This document shows positions 28,101 through 37,366 of a stretch of 64,000 bases of DNA, one piece after another. Both the position numbers and the translations under genes were made by a program. Position 1 is the stretch's first letter. Each line of letters begins with the position of its first letter. The DNA comes from Lacimicrobium alkaliphilum (GTDB taxonomy: Bacteria; Pseudomonadota; Gammaproteobacteria; Enterobacterales; Alteromonadaceae): contig NZ_CP013650.1 of assembly GCF_001466725.1 (NCBI RefSeq), positions 744,001-808,000 on the forward strand, given 5' to 3'. The notes under the pieces are model-generated. The model was not told the origin of the DNA. It saw only the letters and a list, made by a program, of their open reading frames with translations, and searched no databases.

Positions 28101-29030
28101 GTGAAGACTCCCCTGCAGAGCCTGTTTGTCCTGCTTTGCCTGGGTCATAACCCGGCTGCTTTAGCAACGATAAATCCAGACAGGCTGGAGCAGCACGTAA
28201 AGGTGCTCAGCGCCGAAGCGATGGCAGGCAGACGCACCGGCACGGTCGGTTCCGAGCTGGCTCAGCACTATATCGCCAGCGCCTTCGCAGAATTAAGAAT
28301 AACGGCTTTTAAAGACGATTATCGCCATCCTTTTCATTTCGGTGCCTGGCTCTCTGAGCAACAGGGGGTGAATCTGGTGGGCTGGGTACCAGGCACAGAG
28401 CGACCAGAGGAATATATTGTGGTCAGTGCCCATTATGATCATCTGGGCAGTAAAGGCAGAGAAATCTTTTATGGCGCGGATGATAATGCCTCCGGCGTTG
28501 CAGCACTATTAGTGATTGCTGAAAATGTTTCTGCAGCGCCGCTGCGCCATTCAGTGATCTTTCTGGCCACGGACGCCGAAGAGCTTGGTCTTTATGGCGC
28601 CAAAGCCTTTACAGAAAAACCTCCAGTACCACTGGACAGGATCCGGCTGAATATAAATCTGGATATGCTCGGTATTGGCGACCGCCGCAACAGGCTTTAC
28701 GTAGGTGGAGGCAGGGGTAATAAAACCTTAAGCCAGGCCATCCGCAGGGCCGAAGTGCAGGAGCCATTCCAGCTACTTGCCGGTTACCCCCGTCAGCCCC
28801 GGGGATTTGGTACAGGGCGCAGAATCAATTACCGCAACGCCAGTGATCATGGGGCGTTTGCCAGACATGGCATCGACTTTCTCTTTATTACCACAGGGGA
28901 TCATGCTTATTACCACACCGGGGACGATCGCTTCGAACAACTGAACATGAAGTTGTTTTCTCAGGCAACACAAGCTGTCTGGTCGTTATTAAAGCAAGTG
29001 GATGACAGCAACCTCAGCGCTCAGAAATAA
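28101..29030 (+). CDS. Secreted M28 family peptidase, short form
   Basis: A 309-residue exported zinc peptidase starting with GTG. After a signal peptide (ending ALATINPD) the catalytic domain shows SAHYDHLGS, GADDNASGVAAL, FLATDAEELGLYGAKAF, NLDMLG and the final NASDHGAFARHG, the complete M28 ligand set. It is shorter than the neighbour at 25150 and lacks the PA-like insertion. It follows the TPR lipoprotein by 14 bp. The 3' end overlaps the convergent phospholipase gene by 10 bp. Confidence 0.88.
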   Translation: MKTPLQSLFVLLCLGHNPAALATINPDRLEQHVKVLSAEAMAGRRTGTVGSELAQHYIASAFAELRITAFKDDYRHPFHFGAWLSEQQGVNLVGWVPGTERPEEYIVVSAHYDHLGSKGREIFYGADDNASGVAALLVIAENVSAAPLRHSVIFLATDAEELGLYGAKAFTEKPPVPLDRIRLNINLDMLGIGDRRNRLYVGGGRGNKTLSQAIRRAEVQEPFQLLAGYPRQPRGFGTGRRINYRNASDHGAFARHGIDFLFITTGDHAYYHTGDDRFEQLNMKLFSQATQAVWSLLKQVDDSNLSAQK

Positions 29031-29989
29031 GCCAGCTGGATCCCAAGGCTGATGCGCTGCTGATGGCGGTTGTAATCAATAAGGGAGTCGCCATAGCCAT
29101 TAAAATACTGCAGTAATACCTCATATCTGTCACTGATCGGGTAGCTCAGGTTGACTTCGACACTGCCTTTATTGTCACTGGTTTTGAGGTTGTTCCTGAG
29201 CAGCGTCACCAGATTAAAGTTACCCAGACGAGTGCCGTATCCCAGCTCGAAATGTCCGAGGTAGTCAGTAATATCCGGATTGTCGTCGCCATGAGGATCC
29301 AGAGGATCTTCTTTCTCATCTTCTTTGAATCTGTACCAGGCCTTGAGGTAATAAAAGGAGGTTTCGTCACTGAACAGCAGTGAGCCATAAAGCCGGTTCC
29401 AGCTTCTGGAGCGCAACTGGTTCTGACCATTGGACTGATGATTGATACCAATCTGCGCCATATTAAAGCGATAACCCAGGATCTTCAGTTTGGTTTCAAA
29501 GGTGTAGAACAGTTCCGGCTCATAATTGGTCTCCCGGAAGGGCTTGGAAATTTCACTGTTATACACCTGCCACAAAGACAGGGCGGTAAAGCCAAAATAC
29601 AATCCCTCAATACTTTCAGTTTTATTGGGAAGGTGCACAGGCATCTTGATGCTGATTTGAAACTTTGCCTCGAAATTATCAATACTACCTTCGCTGAACC
29701 CGCCGTCACCCAATTGATTCGGGTTGCTTTGATAGCTGAAAGGAAGCAGGTAGTTAAGTTTGTGCTGGGTAAAACTATAGGGATTGCCCTGGCTGCTGAC
29801 ATCCGCCTGCATACGTTTTTTCACCAGGTTGTCTTCATCTCCGCTCACCCGCTCTATCAGCAGAAATTCTTGCTCTTTTTGTTGCTGAGCTTCCTGTTTA
29901 GTCTGCGCTACGGCGATTTGACTCAGCCCGCTGGCCGCTAGCAGCGCCAGTATTCCCTTCCACTTTGCCATTTGTCGTTTATATTCCAT
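29021..29989 (-). CDS. pldA: Outer-membrane phospholipase A
   Basis: A 322-residue outer-membrane phospholipase A (OMPLA). The catalytic set is intact: His184, Ser186 and Asn198 in INHQSNGQNQLRSRSWNRLY, with PFRETNYEPELF just before. The E. coli homologue removes phospholipids misplaced in the outer leaflet. A signal peptide ends near ALLAASGLSQIAVAQ; a Gln/Glu-rich stretch of about 20 residues follows before the barrel. The start is uncertain, either the ATG at 29989 or an in-frame one at 29971. The last strand ends in a Phe, as for BAM substrates. Confidence 0.92.
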   Translation of the reverse strand: MEYKRQMAKWKGILALLAASGLSQIAVAQTKQEAQQQKEQEFLLIERVSGDEDNLVKKRMQADVSSQGNPYSFTQHKLNYLLPFSYQSNPNQLGDGGFSEGSIDNFEAKFQISIKMPVHLPNKTESIEGLYFGFTALSLWQVYNSEISKPFRETNYEPELFYTFETKLKILGYRFNMAQIGINHQSNGQNQLRSRSWNRLYGSLLFSDETSFYYLKAWYRFKEDEKEDPLDPHGDDNPDITDYLGHFELGYGTRLGNFNLVTLLRNNLKTSDNKGSVEVNLSYPISDRYEVLLQYFNGYGDSLIDYNRHQQRISLGIQLAYF

Positions 29990-30087
29990 CCATTTACACC
30001 AAAAGCAGATTCTACCCCAACCCCTATGCCCGGTAATACCAATTCGGACGAATATCTCAGATTTGCATGAGTTTGTTGTTTTTCTTC

Positions 30088-30133
30088 TGCACCATTACGG
30101 GGCGCCCTGTGAAAGAGGCCCTGTAATGGTGCA
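30088..30133. promoter_or_regulatory. Paired NtrC-like enhancer sites upstream of glnK
   Basis: TGCACCATTAC (30088-30098) and GTAATGGTGCA (30123-30133) are a perfect 11-bp inverted repeat whose outer half-sites match the NtrC half-site TGCACC/GGTGCA. Each dyad is imperfect inside, and they are 29 bp apart (about three helical turns). They lie about 90-135 bp upstream of the predicted glnK start, where NtrC enhancers usually sit. The arms could also form a long RNA stem if transcribed. Confidence 0.55.
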
Positions 30134-30196
30134 TTTATATCCGCAGGCTAACCGGATTGTAAATATAACATTATGTTTTAAAAGAGTAATTTATTC

Positions 30197-30212
30197 TGGC
30201 ACGGCACTTGTT
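30197..30212 (+). promoter_or_regulatory. Sigma-54 promoter of glnK-amtB
   Basis: TGGCACGGCACTTGTT fits the -24/-12 consensus with GG-N10 spacing and GT in place of GC at -12. It is 46 bp before the glnK start, and glnK-amtB is classically RpoN/NtrC dependent. The same GT variant appears in the intergenic promoter at 2714, so it seems tolerated in this organism. Confidence 0.75.
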
Positions 30213-30239
30213 TAGCTCTTGGTGTCGACACACAAATAA

Positions 30240-30596
<357 letters not shown>

Positions 30597-30614
30597 CAGC
30601 AGGAGGAGAAAATA

Positions 30615-31883
30615 ATGGAACAAGCATTTCATTTGCAATATGCGCTGGATACCTTTTATTTCCTGGTCTGCGGCGCGCTGGTAATGTGGATGGCGGCGGG
30701 CTTCACGATGCTCGAAGCAGGTTTGGTAAGAGCCAAAAACACCACAGAAATCCTGACCAAGAACATCGCCCTGTATGCCATTGCCTGTATCATGTACATG
30801 GTTTGTGGTTACGCCATCATGTATGACGGCGGTATCTTCCTGGCAGGCATTGAGAGTGTGGATGTGGATGCCACCCTGGGCGAGTTTGCAGCCCGTGAAG
30901 ATGGTTTTGCCGGTGGTGCAGTGTATTCTGCCGCCTCAGACTTTTTCTTCCAGGTGGTGTTTGTGGCAACCGCCATGTCGATTGTTTCCGGCGCTGTTGC
31001 TGAGCGTATGAAACTGTGGGCTTTTCTGGCTTTCGCTGTGGTGATGACCGGGGTGATCTATCCTCTGGAAGGCAGCTGGACCTGGGGCGGCAACGACGTT
31101 TTTGGTCTGTATAATTTGGGCGACCTGGGTTTTTCTGACTTTGCCGGTTCCGGCATTGTACATATGGCCGGCGCAGCAGCAGCCCTTGCCGGTGTGCTGT
31201 TACTGGGGGCCCGTAAAGGCAAGTACACCAAAGACGGAAAAATTAATGCTATTCCCGGTGCCAACCTGCCACTGGCCACGCTGGGTACCTTTATCCTGTG
31301 GATGGGTTGGTTTGGCTTCAACGGTGGCTCGGTACTGAAACTCGGTGATATCGCCAACGCCAACTCTGTTGCCATGGTGTTTCTCAACACCAACGCAGCC
31401 GCAGCCGGTGGTGCCGTTGCCGCACTGATACTGGCGCGTATACTGTTTAAAAAGGCCGATCTGACCATGGCTTTAAACGGTGCTCTGGCGGGTCTGGTCG
31501 CTATTACCGCAGAGCCAGCAACACCAACAGCCCTTCAGGCGACTCTTTTCGGTGCCGTTGGTGGTCTGATAGTGGTGGGCTCTATTGTGGCACTGGATAA
31601 GCTCAAAATTGACGACCCTGTGGGGGCCATTTCCGTGCACGGTACTGTGGGCCTGTTTGGCTTGCTGATAGTGCCGCTGACTAATACGGGGGCGACGTTC
31701 AGTGGCCAGATTATCGGTGCCGTAACCATCTTTGCCTGGGTCTTTATCGCCAGTCTGGTCGTCTGGGGTGTGCTCAAAGCCGCCATGGGTATCCGGGTTA
31801 GTGAAGAAGACGAATATCAGGGACTGGATGTGGTGGACTGTGGTCTTGAAGCCTACCCGGATTTCACCGGTTCACGTAAGTAA
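30615..31883 (+). CDS. amtB: Ammonium transporter
   Basis: A 422-residue ammonium channel with eleven predicted helices. It retains the substrate-path residues typical of Amt proteins, with GSWTWGGNDVFG, IVHMAGAAAALAG (His of the pore) and ISVHGTVGLFGLL (second pore His). AmtB trimers pass ammonium inward and are gated by GlnK, whose gene is just upstream. The C-terminal tail carries the acidic GlnK-binding region (EEDEYQGLDVVDCGLEAYPD). A strong terminator follows at 31906. Confidence 0.96.
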   Translation: MEQAFHLQYALDTFYFLVCGALVMWMAAGFTMLEAGLVRAKNTTEILTKNIALYAIACIMYMVCGYAIMYDGGIFLAGIESVDVDATLGEFAAREDGFAGGAVYSAASDFFFQVVFVATAMSIVSGAVAERMKLWAFLAFAVVMTGVIYPLEGSWTWGGNDVFGLYNLGDLGFSDFAGSGIVHMAGAAAALAGVLLLGARKGKYTKDGKINAIPGANLPLATLGTFILWMGWFGFNGGSVLKLGDIANANSVAMVFLNTNAAAAGGAVAALILARILFKKADLTMALNGALAGLVAITAEPATPTALQATLFGAVGGLIVVGSIVALDKLKIDDPVGAISVHGTVGLFGLLIVPLTNTGATFSGQIIGAVTIFAWVFIASLVVWGVLKAAMGIRVSEEDEYQGLDVVDCGLEAYPDFTGSRK

Positions 31884-31905
31884 TACAATAGCTTAGAGTT
31901 ATCAG

Positions 31906-31937
31906 AGCGGGCCTGTTATATAACAGGCCCGCTTTTT
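31906..31937 (+). terminator. Rho-independent terminator after amtB
   Basis: AGCGGGCCTGTTA and TAACAGGCCCGCT pair as a 13-bp perfect stem around a 2-nt TA apex, then a run of T. It closes the glnK-amtB transcript. Confidence 0.9.
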
Positions 31938-32049
31938 ATTGGTTCTCTTCAACGGAGTGTTGATAATTGGCTATTAACGGATTTATCCTTTATTCTACAG
32001 TTACTTAATCTAATCGCTTTTACCCCGAATCCAGTTCAGGAAGCCCCAT

Positions 32050-33738
32050 ATGCTTAGCTTACAGCGCCTTGTACTCGTTCTTTGTCTTATCGCACCGAAT
32101 GTTATGGCTTACGACCGAATAACAGGCTTGCCCTTTGCCTCGCGCTCTGAAGTGATTGCGCAAAATGGTATGGCGGCTACCAGCCAGCCGCTGGCCACAC
32201 AAGTGGCGCTGGACATTCTTAAAAAAGGTGGCAATGCTATCGATGCGGCCATTGCTGCAAACGCCATGCTGGGGCTGGTGGAGCCGACGGGTAATGGCAT
32301 TGGTGGTGATCTTTTTGCCATTGTCTGGGATGCCAAGACCCAGAAGCTGTATGGGCTCAATGCTTCAGGTCGCTCGCCGAAGTCTCTGACCCTGGAGTAT
32401 TTCCGGGAACAGGGTATGACAAAGATCCCTTCCCATGGGCCCTTGCCGGTTTCTGTGCCCGGTGCTGTGGATGGCTGGTTTGAGTTACACGGAAAATTTG
32501 GCAGCCTGCCGATGACCGAAATCCTTGCGCCCAGCATCGACTATGCCAGAAAAGGTTTCCCGGTCTCAGAACTGATTGCTTACTATATGCAACGCAGCGC
32601 GCCGATTCTGAGCAAGTTTCCTGGCTTTAAAGAAACCTATATGCCTGATGGGCGCGCGCCACGTAAGGGGGAAGTGTTTACAAACCCGAACCTGGCGTCG
32701 ACCTATGAAAAAATTGCCACCGGCGGCCGGGATGCTTTTTACAAAGGGGATATCGCCCGGATTATAGCGTCTTATATGAAAGAGCAGGGTGGTTTTCTTA
32801 CTGAGGAAGATCTGGCCGCTCATACATCGGACTGGGTTGAGCCGGTGTCCACTAACTATCGTGGATACGATCTGTGGGAACTGCCGCCCAATGGCCAGGG
32901 CATTGCCGCGCTGCAAATCCTCAACATCCTGGAAGGCTACGATATTGAAGGCATGGGTTTTGGCTCGGCAGAATATATTCACACCTTTGTGGAAGCCAAG
33001 AAACTGGCCTTTGAAGATCGCGCTAAATACTATGCCGATCCCGATTTTAATGAGATCCCGGTGGATTGGCTAATCTCCAAAGACTACGCCGAACAGCGGC
33101 GTAAACTGATTGATAACAACAAAGCCGCCAGGCGTTATGACGCAGGCATTAACCATGGCGATACCATTTATCTGACCACAGCAGATGCACAGGGCAACAT
33201 GGTGTCGCTTATCCAGAGTAACTACCGCGGCATGGGCTCTGGTATGACTCCAACCGGCCTGGGCTTTATTCTGCAGGACAGGGGCGAGATGTTCTCGTTA
33301 CAGCAAGGTCACTTTAACCAGTATGAGCCCGGTAAACGTCCTTTCCATACTATTATTCCGGCTTTTGTGACCCGCAATGGTAAGCCCTGGCTGAGTTATG
33401 GTGTAATGGGGGGGGCTACGCAGCCACAGATGCATGCCCAGATCCTGATCAACCTTATCGATTTTGGCATGAACCTGCAGGAAGCAGGAGATGCGCCGAG
33501 GATATTACATTCAGGTTCCAGCGAACCCACAGATGAGGTGATGGAAGACGGTGGCTATGTGAGCCTGGAAAGTGGATTCAGCCCTCTGGTTCGCCGTAAG
33601 CTGGTACAGATGGGGCATACTCTGACTGATGTGTCCGGCGCTTTTGGCGGTTATCAGGCAATCATGTGGGATGCACAAAATGCGGTGTATTATGGTGCAT
33701 CAGAGAGTCGCAAAGACGGTCAGGCCGCAGGCTACTGA
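32050..33738 (+). CDS. ggt: Gamma-glutamyltransferase
   Basis: A 562-residue exported Ntn-hydrolase that cleaves gamma-glutamyl bonds of glutathione and related compounds. A signal peptide (ending NVMAYD) is followed by PLATQVALDILKKGGNAIDAA and the nucleophile Thr372 in NHGDTIYLTTADAQG, where the precursor self-cleaves. GGATQPQMH near the end is the usual late family motif. The signal implies a periplasmic enzyme. The gene ends 17 bp before the DyP-type gene. The extra catalytic and oxyanion Gly residues look intact. Confidence 0.93.
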   Translation: MLSLQRLVLVLCLIAPNVMAYDRITGLPFASRSEVIAQNGMAATSQPLATQVALDILKKGGNAIDAAIAANAMLGLVEPTGNGIGGDLFAIVWDAKTQKLYGLNASGRSPKSLTLEYFREQGMTKIPSHGPLPVSVPGAVDGWFELHGKFGSLPMTEILAPSIDYARKGFPVSELIAYYMQRSAPILSKFPGFKETYMPDGRAPRKGEVFTNPNLASTYEKIATGGRDAFYKGDIARIIASYMKEQGGFLTEEDLAAHTSDWVEPVSTNYRGYDLWELPPNGQGIAALQILNILEGYDIEGMGFGSAEYIHTFVEAKKLAFEDRAKYYADPDFNEIPVDWLISKDYAEQRRKLIDNNKAARRYDAGINHGDTIYLTTADAQGNMVSLIQSNYRGMGSGMTPTGLGFILQDRGEMFSLQQGHFNQYEPGKRPFHTIIPAFVTRNGKPWLSYGVMGGATQPQMHAQILINLIDFGMNLQEAGDAPRILHSGSSEPTDEVMEDGGYVSLESGFSPLVRRKLVQMGHTLTDVSGAFGGYQAIMWDAQNAVYYGASESRKDGQAAGY

Positions 33739-33755
33739 GGTACAGACAAAGAGCT

Positions 33756-34673
33756 ATGTCGCAGCCACAAAAAGGAGTCTGTGCAGAACCGAGTCTGCAT
33801 GCACTTTATCTGTTATTCAATGTGATTGATGAAGATGCCGCCAGGATCAGAAAGAAGCTGGCGCAATTGCTCAACATCTTCGAATACTATGATGAAGAGC
33901 ATTATGAAGCCATGGTGTCAGGTATGGTGGCTATTGGCAGTAATTACTGGCTCGAGCTCTATCCTGGCCTTATCCCTGTTGAGCTGGCGCCGTTTCCTGA
34001 TTTACACAGTGAAGATCGCCGTGCCCCGGCCGAACCTTGCGATCTGTTTATTCAGATCCGTGCCGACCGTGCAGATATCTGCCATCTGATGGGTATGGAG
34101 GTCTGTGAGCTGCTCCGGGAACAGACTGAGCTGGTGGAGCAGGTAAAGGGCTTCCGTTATCTTGAGGGCCGTGATCTGACAGGATTTGTGACTGATGCTG
34201 ATAATCCTAAGGGCATGAAAAAGCTCGACGTCGCCATTGTCGGTGACGATGATGCGGATTTTTCCGGCGGCAGCTATGTGCACGTGCAACGTTATCGTCA
34301 TGACCTGCTGCGGTGGCAACAGTTGGATCTGGCCCGTCAGGAGATGATAATGGGTCGCACTAAAGACGATAACAAACGCTTAAGTGACACCCTGATGGCG
34401 GCGTTTTCTCACGCTGCACACACCGGCAATGCTGCCAAAGCGAGTAATATGCTGTTTCACAGCATGCCCTACGGTGATATGCAGACACAGGGATTGATGG
34501 TGGTGTGTTGCTGCAGCAGTGCCAGGCCTTTTGTTGCACGTCTTGAGAGCATGATATTTGGCGATCAGGATGGCAATTATGATAGGTGGCTGGATTACAC
34601 CAGCGCAGAAACCGGCGCAGCCTTCTTCGCGCCGTCTATTCAGTTTTTAAAACGCCACGCCAGCGATTTATAA
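33756..34673 (+). CDS. DyP-type peroxidase homologue lacking distal catalytic residues
   Basis: A 305-residue homologue of B-class dye-decolourising peroxidases (TyrA/YfeX group): ferredoxin-like fold with GVCAEPSLHALYL, FPDLHSEDRRAPAEP, GGSYVHVQRYRHDL and IMGRTKDDN. The proximal haem ligand His219 (FSHAAH) is kept. The family motif GFVDGTENP is here GFVTDADNP, placing Thr146 at the catalytic Asp, and the distal Arg before the SMPYG motif is Phe234 (MLFHSMPYG). Loss of both implies weak or no peroxidase activity, or a different role. A CCC cluster near 251 is also unusual. The ATG at 33756 was preferred to 33666 because the protein then begins as the family does. The gene follows ggt by 17 bp. 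Confidence 0.88.
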   Translation: MSQPQKGVCAEPSLHALYLLFNVIDEDAARIRKKLAQLLNIFEYYDEEHYEAMVSGMVAIGSNYWLELYPGLIPVELAPFPDLHSEDRRAPAEPCDLFIQIRADRADICHLMGMEVCELLREQTELVEQVKGFRYLEGRDLTGFVTDADNPKGMKKLDVAIVGDDDADFSGGSYVHVQRYRHDLLRWQQLDLARQEMIMGRTKDDNKRLSDTLMAAFSHAAHTGNAAKASNMLFHSMPYGDMQTQGLMVVCCCSSARPFVARLESMIFGDQDGNYDRWLDYTSAETGAAFFAPSIQFLKRHASDL

Positions 34674-34725
34674 GACACAAAAAGACATCTTCACCGGCAG
34701 AGCCGCCGAGTAAAAGAAATATTCA

Positions 34726-34798
34726 CCACAGAGACACAGAGAGCACAGGAAAGTAAAGGGGTTAAATCCTTGGTATCTCTGTGTTTCTCTGTGGCTAT
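34726..34798. repeat. Dispersed palindromic repeat copy
   Basis: CACCACAGAGACACAGAG near 34732 and CTCTGTGTTTCTCTGTGG near 34778 are nearly complementary and form a hairpin about 65 bp across. The words recur in the spacers at 6360-6480 and 54080-54610. Non-coding. Confidence 0.6.
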
Positions 34799-34872
34799 TA
34801 TTGTTTTTCTTAACGTCGCTGGGTGCCAGAAGACCGGAGCTTTTCCTCACCCCTTACTCTTCACAATCATTT

Positions 34873-36501
34873 TCAGCGCTCAAACACTTCCTGCAGCACA
34901 TGGCCGGTGGCCTTATCAGGCTGGCTGATACCCAGCAGCGCCGACAGTGTCACGGCTAGATCTTCAGGAGAAACCTGGCGGGTGACTTTTTGCGCGGGAA
35001 TTTTCCAGCCGGCAAAGTGCAGCGGAACATGGGTATCGTATCGGTACGGCGAGCCATGGGTCGCCGCCGCATAGTTGCCGGACATGGCAGAAGACTGCTG
35101 AACCAGCACCACATCGCCACTGCGATCTGGTACATAGGCGTTTTGTACTTTGGTGGCGATGGGGTCAAAAGACAAATCCTTTGACATCAGTTCGCTGCGG
35201 GTAAAAACCCGGCCAACACCGGGCACGGTTGCAGCCAGGTCCGCCAGTTTCTGTTGTGCTTCGGGCACGGGTATCTGGTGTTTGGCCAGCAATGGGTAGT
35301 CGAGATAAACCGATGGTAGTTGTACCGCCCTGATGAGTTCACCTTCAATGTTGAAGTGCTCAGTTAGGGCCTTATTCAGGGCTTTGACCTGGGTGCTGAT
35401 ATCACCACGAAAAGCACTGAAACCCAGCGATCTTTTGTATTCAGGGATGGCGTCTACGCCATGATCCGCTGACAGGGCGATCAGAACATTTTCCAGACCT
35501 ATATGATTGTCGAGGAAACCGAACAGACTGGCCAGAGTACGATCCAGACGGATAAGGTTATCCTCCGCTTCGAGGCTGTTCGGGCCGAACATATGGCCAA
35601 CATAGTCGGCAACAGAAAAGCTGACAGCCAGATAATCGGTATGCTCACCTTTGCCCAGCTGATGCTCGCTGATCAGCATTCTGGCGAACTCCGCAGTCAG
35701 CTCATCGCCGAATGGGGTATATGTCAGCATGCTGTAGTAAAGTTTGTCCGCCTTATCCGGCAGCTGATGGGGAAAGCCCTGGTTAAACCCCTTTGGCGGG
35801 ATCTGAAAGGTACGATTGGCACTGCTGTTCTTATAGCTTTGTGTTGGCAGGCTTAAATCCCATTGGCTGTCAACAAAGCTGTCCTTTAACCCGGACTGAT
35901 TGAAACGCTGTGCATAGCCCGGCAGATGTTTAAAAAAGAAACTGCTGCTGATCATATTGCCGCTGTTTTTGTCATACCAGAAGGATTTGCCATGTTGTCC
36001 GCCAGTCAGCACCGCACCGCGGTCCTTGATTGATACCGAAAAGATCTTCGCCTTGCCCTGGCTGGCCAGGTATAGCTCATCGGAAAAGGTCGAAGCCATC
36101 AGGTTGGCAGGCGAAGAGCTGTAGCCCTCGGCGCCAAGTAAATGAGTTGACTCATCTGCTACACAATAGACCCGCTCGCCGGTTTGCCGGTCAGCCCAGT
36201 TGTTGGCTGCTATTCCGTGCTGAGAGGGCAGTGCGCCGGTTGCCAGGGTCCCATGGCCCACTGCAGTCAGTGTGGTGTTGTGCCGGTAATGGGCATTGAT
36301 ATACCGGGTGCCCTGTGTAAGAAACTGATTAAAACCTGGCTGTTGTGGCGCTTTGATAAAGTTATCCTGATAGCGGCTGAGCATATCTCCCCGCAATTGA
36401 TCGACAGTGATCTGTAAAACCAGTTTCGGTCGCGCCAGTGCACTTGTGCTGATCACGACAAGGCCAATCAGTAAAGCTATGGATCTGATGCTCATATTCA
36501 T
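34873..36501 (-). CDS. PafA-like secreted alkaline phosphatase
   Basis: A 542-residue exported enzyme of the alkaline phosphatase superfamily, closest in pattern to the PafA/SPAP group. Metal and nucleophile positions are visible: Asp34 (TVDQLRGDM), the nucleophile Thr79 (NTTLTAVGHGTLATG), Asn100 (NNW), Lys159 and Arg161 (SIKDRGAV), and the late SADHGVDAIPEYKR. Such phosphatases hydrolyse phosphomonoesters, nucleotides included, outside the cytoplasm. A signal peptide ends ALARP. It is the last gene of the set udk-nupC-2OG oxygenase-phosphatase; TAGGAG lies at the proper distance before its ATG, 6 bp after the oxygenase stop. Confidence 0.88.
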   Translation of the reverse strand: MNMSIRSIALLIGLVVISTSALARPKLVLQITVDQLRGDMLSRYQDNFIKAPQQPGFNQFLTQGTRYINAHYRHNTTLTAVGHGTLATGALPSQHGIAANNWADRQTGERVYCVADESTHLLGAEGYSSSPANLMASTFSDELYLASQGKAKIFSVSIKDRGAVLTGGQHGKSFWYDKNSGNMISSSFFFKHLPGYAQRFNQSGLKDSFVDSQWDLSLPTQSYKNSSANRTFQIPPKGFNQGFPHQLPDKADKLYYSMLTYTPFGDELTAEFARMLISEHQLGKGEHTDYLAVSFSVADYVGHMFGPNSLEAEDNLIRLDRTLASLFGFLDNHIGLENVLIALSADHGVDAIPEYKRSLGFSAFRGDISTQVKALNKALTEHFNIEGELIRAVQLPSVYLDYPLLAKHQIPVPEAQQKLADLAATVPGVGRVFTRSELMSKDLSFDPIATKVQNAYVPDRSGDVVLVQQSSAMSGNYAAATHGSPYRYDTHVPLHFAGWKIPAQKVTRQVSPEDLAVTLSALLGISQPDKATGHVLQEVFER

Positions 36502-36507
36502 GTGCTC

Positions 36508-37347
36508 CTATTTTACGCCCAGTTCACGAAGTCGTTCTTTGAGGTAGCTGTCTGCGGTATGCCGGTCAGAGAGCACTACTTCCGGGCGGGGATGTAAAAA
36601 CAACGGCAGGGATATGCGCGATCTGCTCTGATCGGCTCCTTGCGGATTGATCACTCTGTGGGTGGTGGAAGGAAAATAACCTCCGGAAGCTTCCTGTAGC
36701 ATATCGCCAATATTGACGATCAGATTGCCAAAATCACAGGGCACATCCAGCCATTCCCCTGTTTTGCTCTTAACCTGTAAACCAGGCTCATTGGCGGCCG
36801 GTAGTATGGTCAGCAGATTGATGTCTTCATGGGCTGCCGCCCTTATTGCGCCGGGCTCTTCACCACCAGTCAGTGGCGGGTAATGCAATACCCGCAGCAG
36901 AGTTTGCTGGCTGTTTTTAACCATCTGTGACAGCGGTTCACGGTAGTGACGGCAAACCTCATCCGGAGAATATTTCTCTACCCAGCCCAACAGTTCGGCA
37001 GCGAAGTCTGTGGTCTGGGTATAGTAATCTGCCAGTTGTTGTCTGAGGCTTTCAGGACAGCGCCCCCAGGGGTAATAATGGAAATATTCTTTAATGTCTT
37101 TGGTTTTATGCCCTTTTGCCACTTCAGAAACGGTCGGCGGAAAGTAGCCATCCTGAGTTTCTTTGTCATATAAAAACTGATGCTTTTCTTCGCTGTCGAA
37201 AAACGCCTTACCGGCTTTGTAGATATCATCGACCTTTTTCTGGTCAATCGGGTGGTTCTTCAGAACGCCAAAGCCGGTCTGGTGCAGGGATTCCACAAAA
37301 GCCTGGTCGGCATTGTCGGCGTGATAATCTATGGCTATGAGTTTCAT
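36508..37347 (-). CDS. 2-oxoglutarate/Fe(II) oxygenase, IPNS-like
   Basis: A 279-residue non-haem iron oxygenase of the isopenicillin-N-synthase-like superfamily. The facial triad is His173, Asp175 (AAHEDINLL) and His230 (STTHRV), with Arg244-x-Ser246 (SRSRISLP) for binding 2-oxoglutarate. This superfamily includes thymine-7-hydroxylase and other pyrimidine-base or nucleoside oxygenases, as well as amino-acid and flavonoid enzymes. Its setting between nupC (19 bp upstream) and a PafA-like phosphatase (6 bp downstream) suggests a nucleoside-related substrate, but that is an inference. No signal peptide, so cytoplasmic. Confidence 0.85.
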   Translation of the reverse strand: MKLIAIDYHADNADQAFVESLHQTGFGVLKNHPIDQKKVDDIYKAGKAFFDSEEKHQFLYDKETQDGYFPPTVSEVAKGHKTKDIKEYFHYYPWGRCPESLRQQLADYYTQTTDFAAELLGWVEKYSPDEVCRHYREPLSQMVKNSQQTLLRVLHYPPLTGGEEPGAIRAAAHEDINLLTILPAANEPGLQVKSKTGEWLDVPCDFGNLIVNIGDMLQEASGGYFPSTTHRVINPQGADQSRSRISLPLFLHPRPEVVLSDRHTADSYLKERLRELGVK

Positions 37348-37366
37348 ATGCTGTTTACCTAATCAA

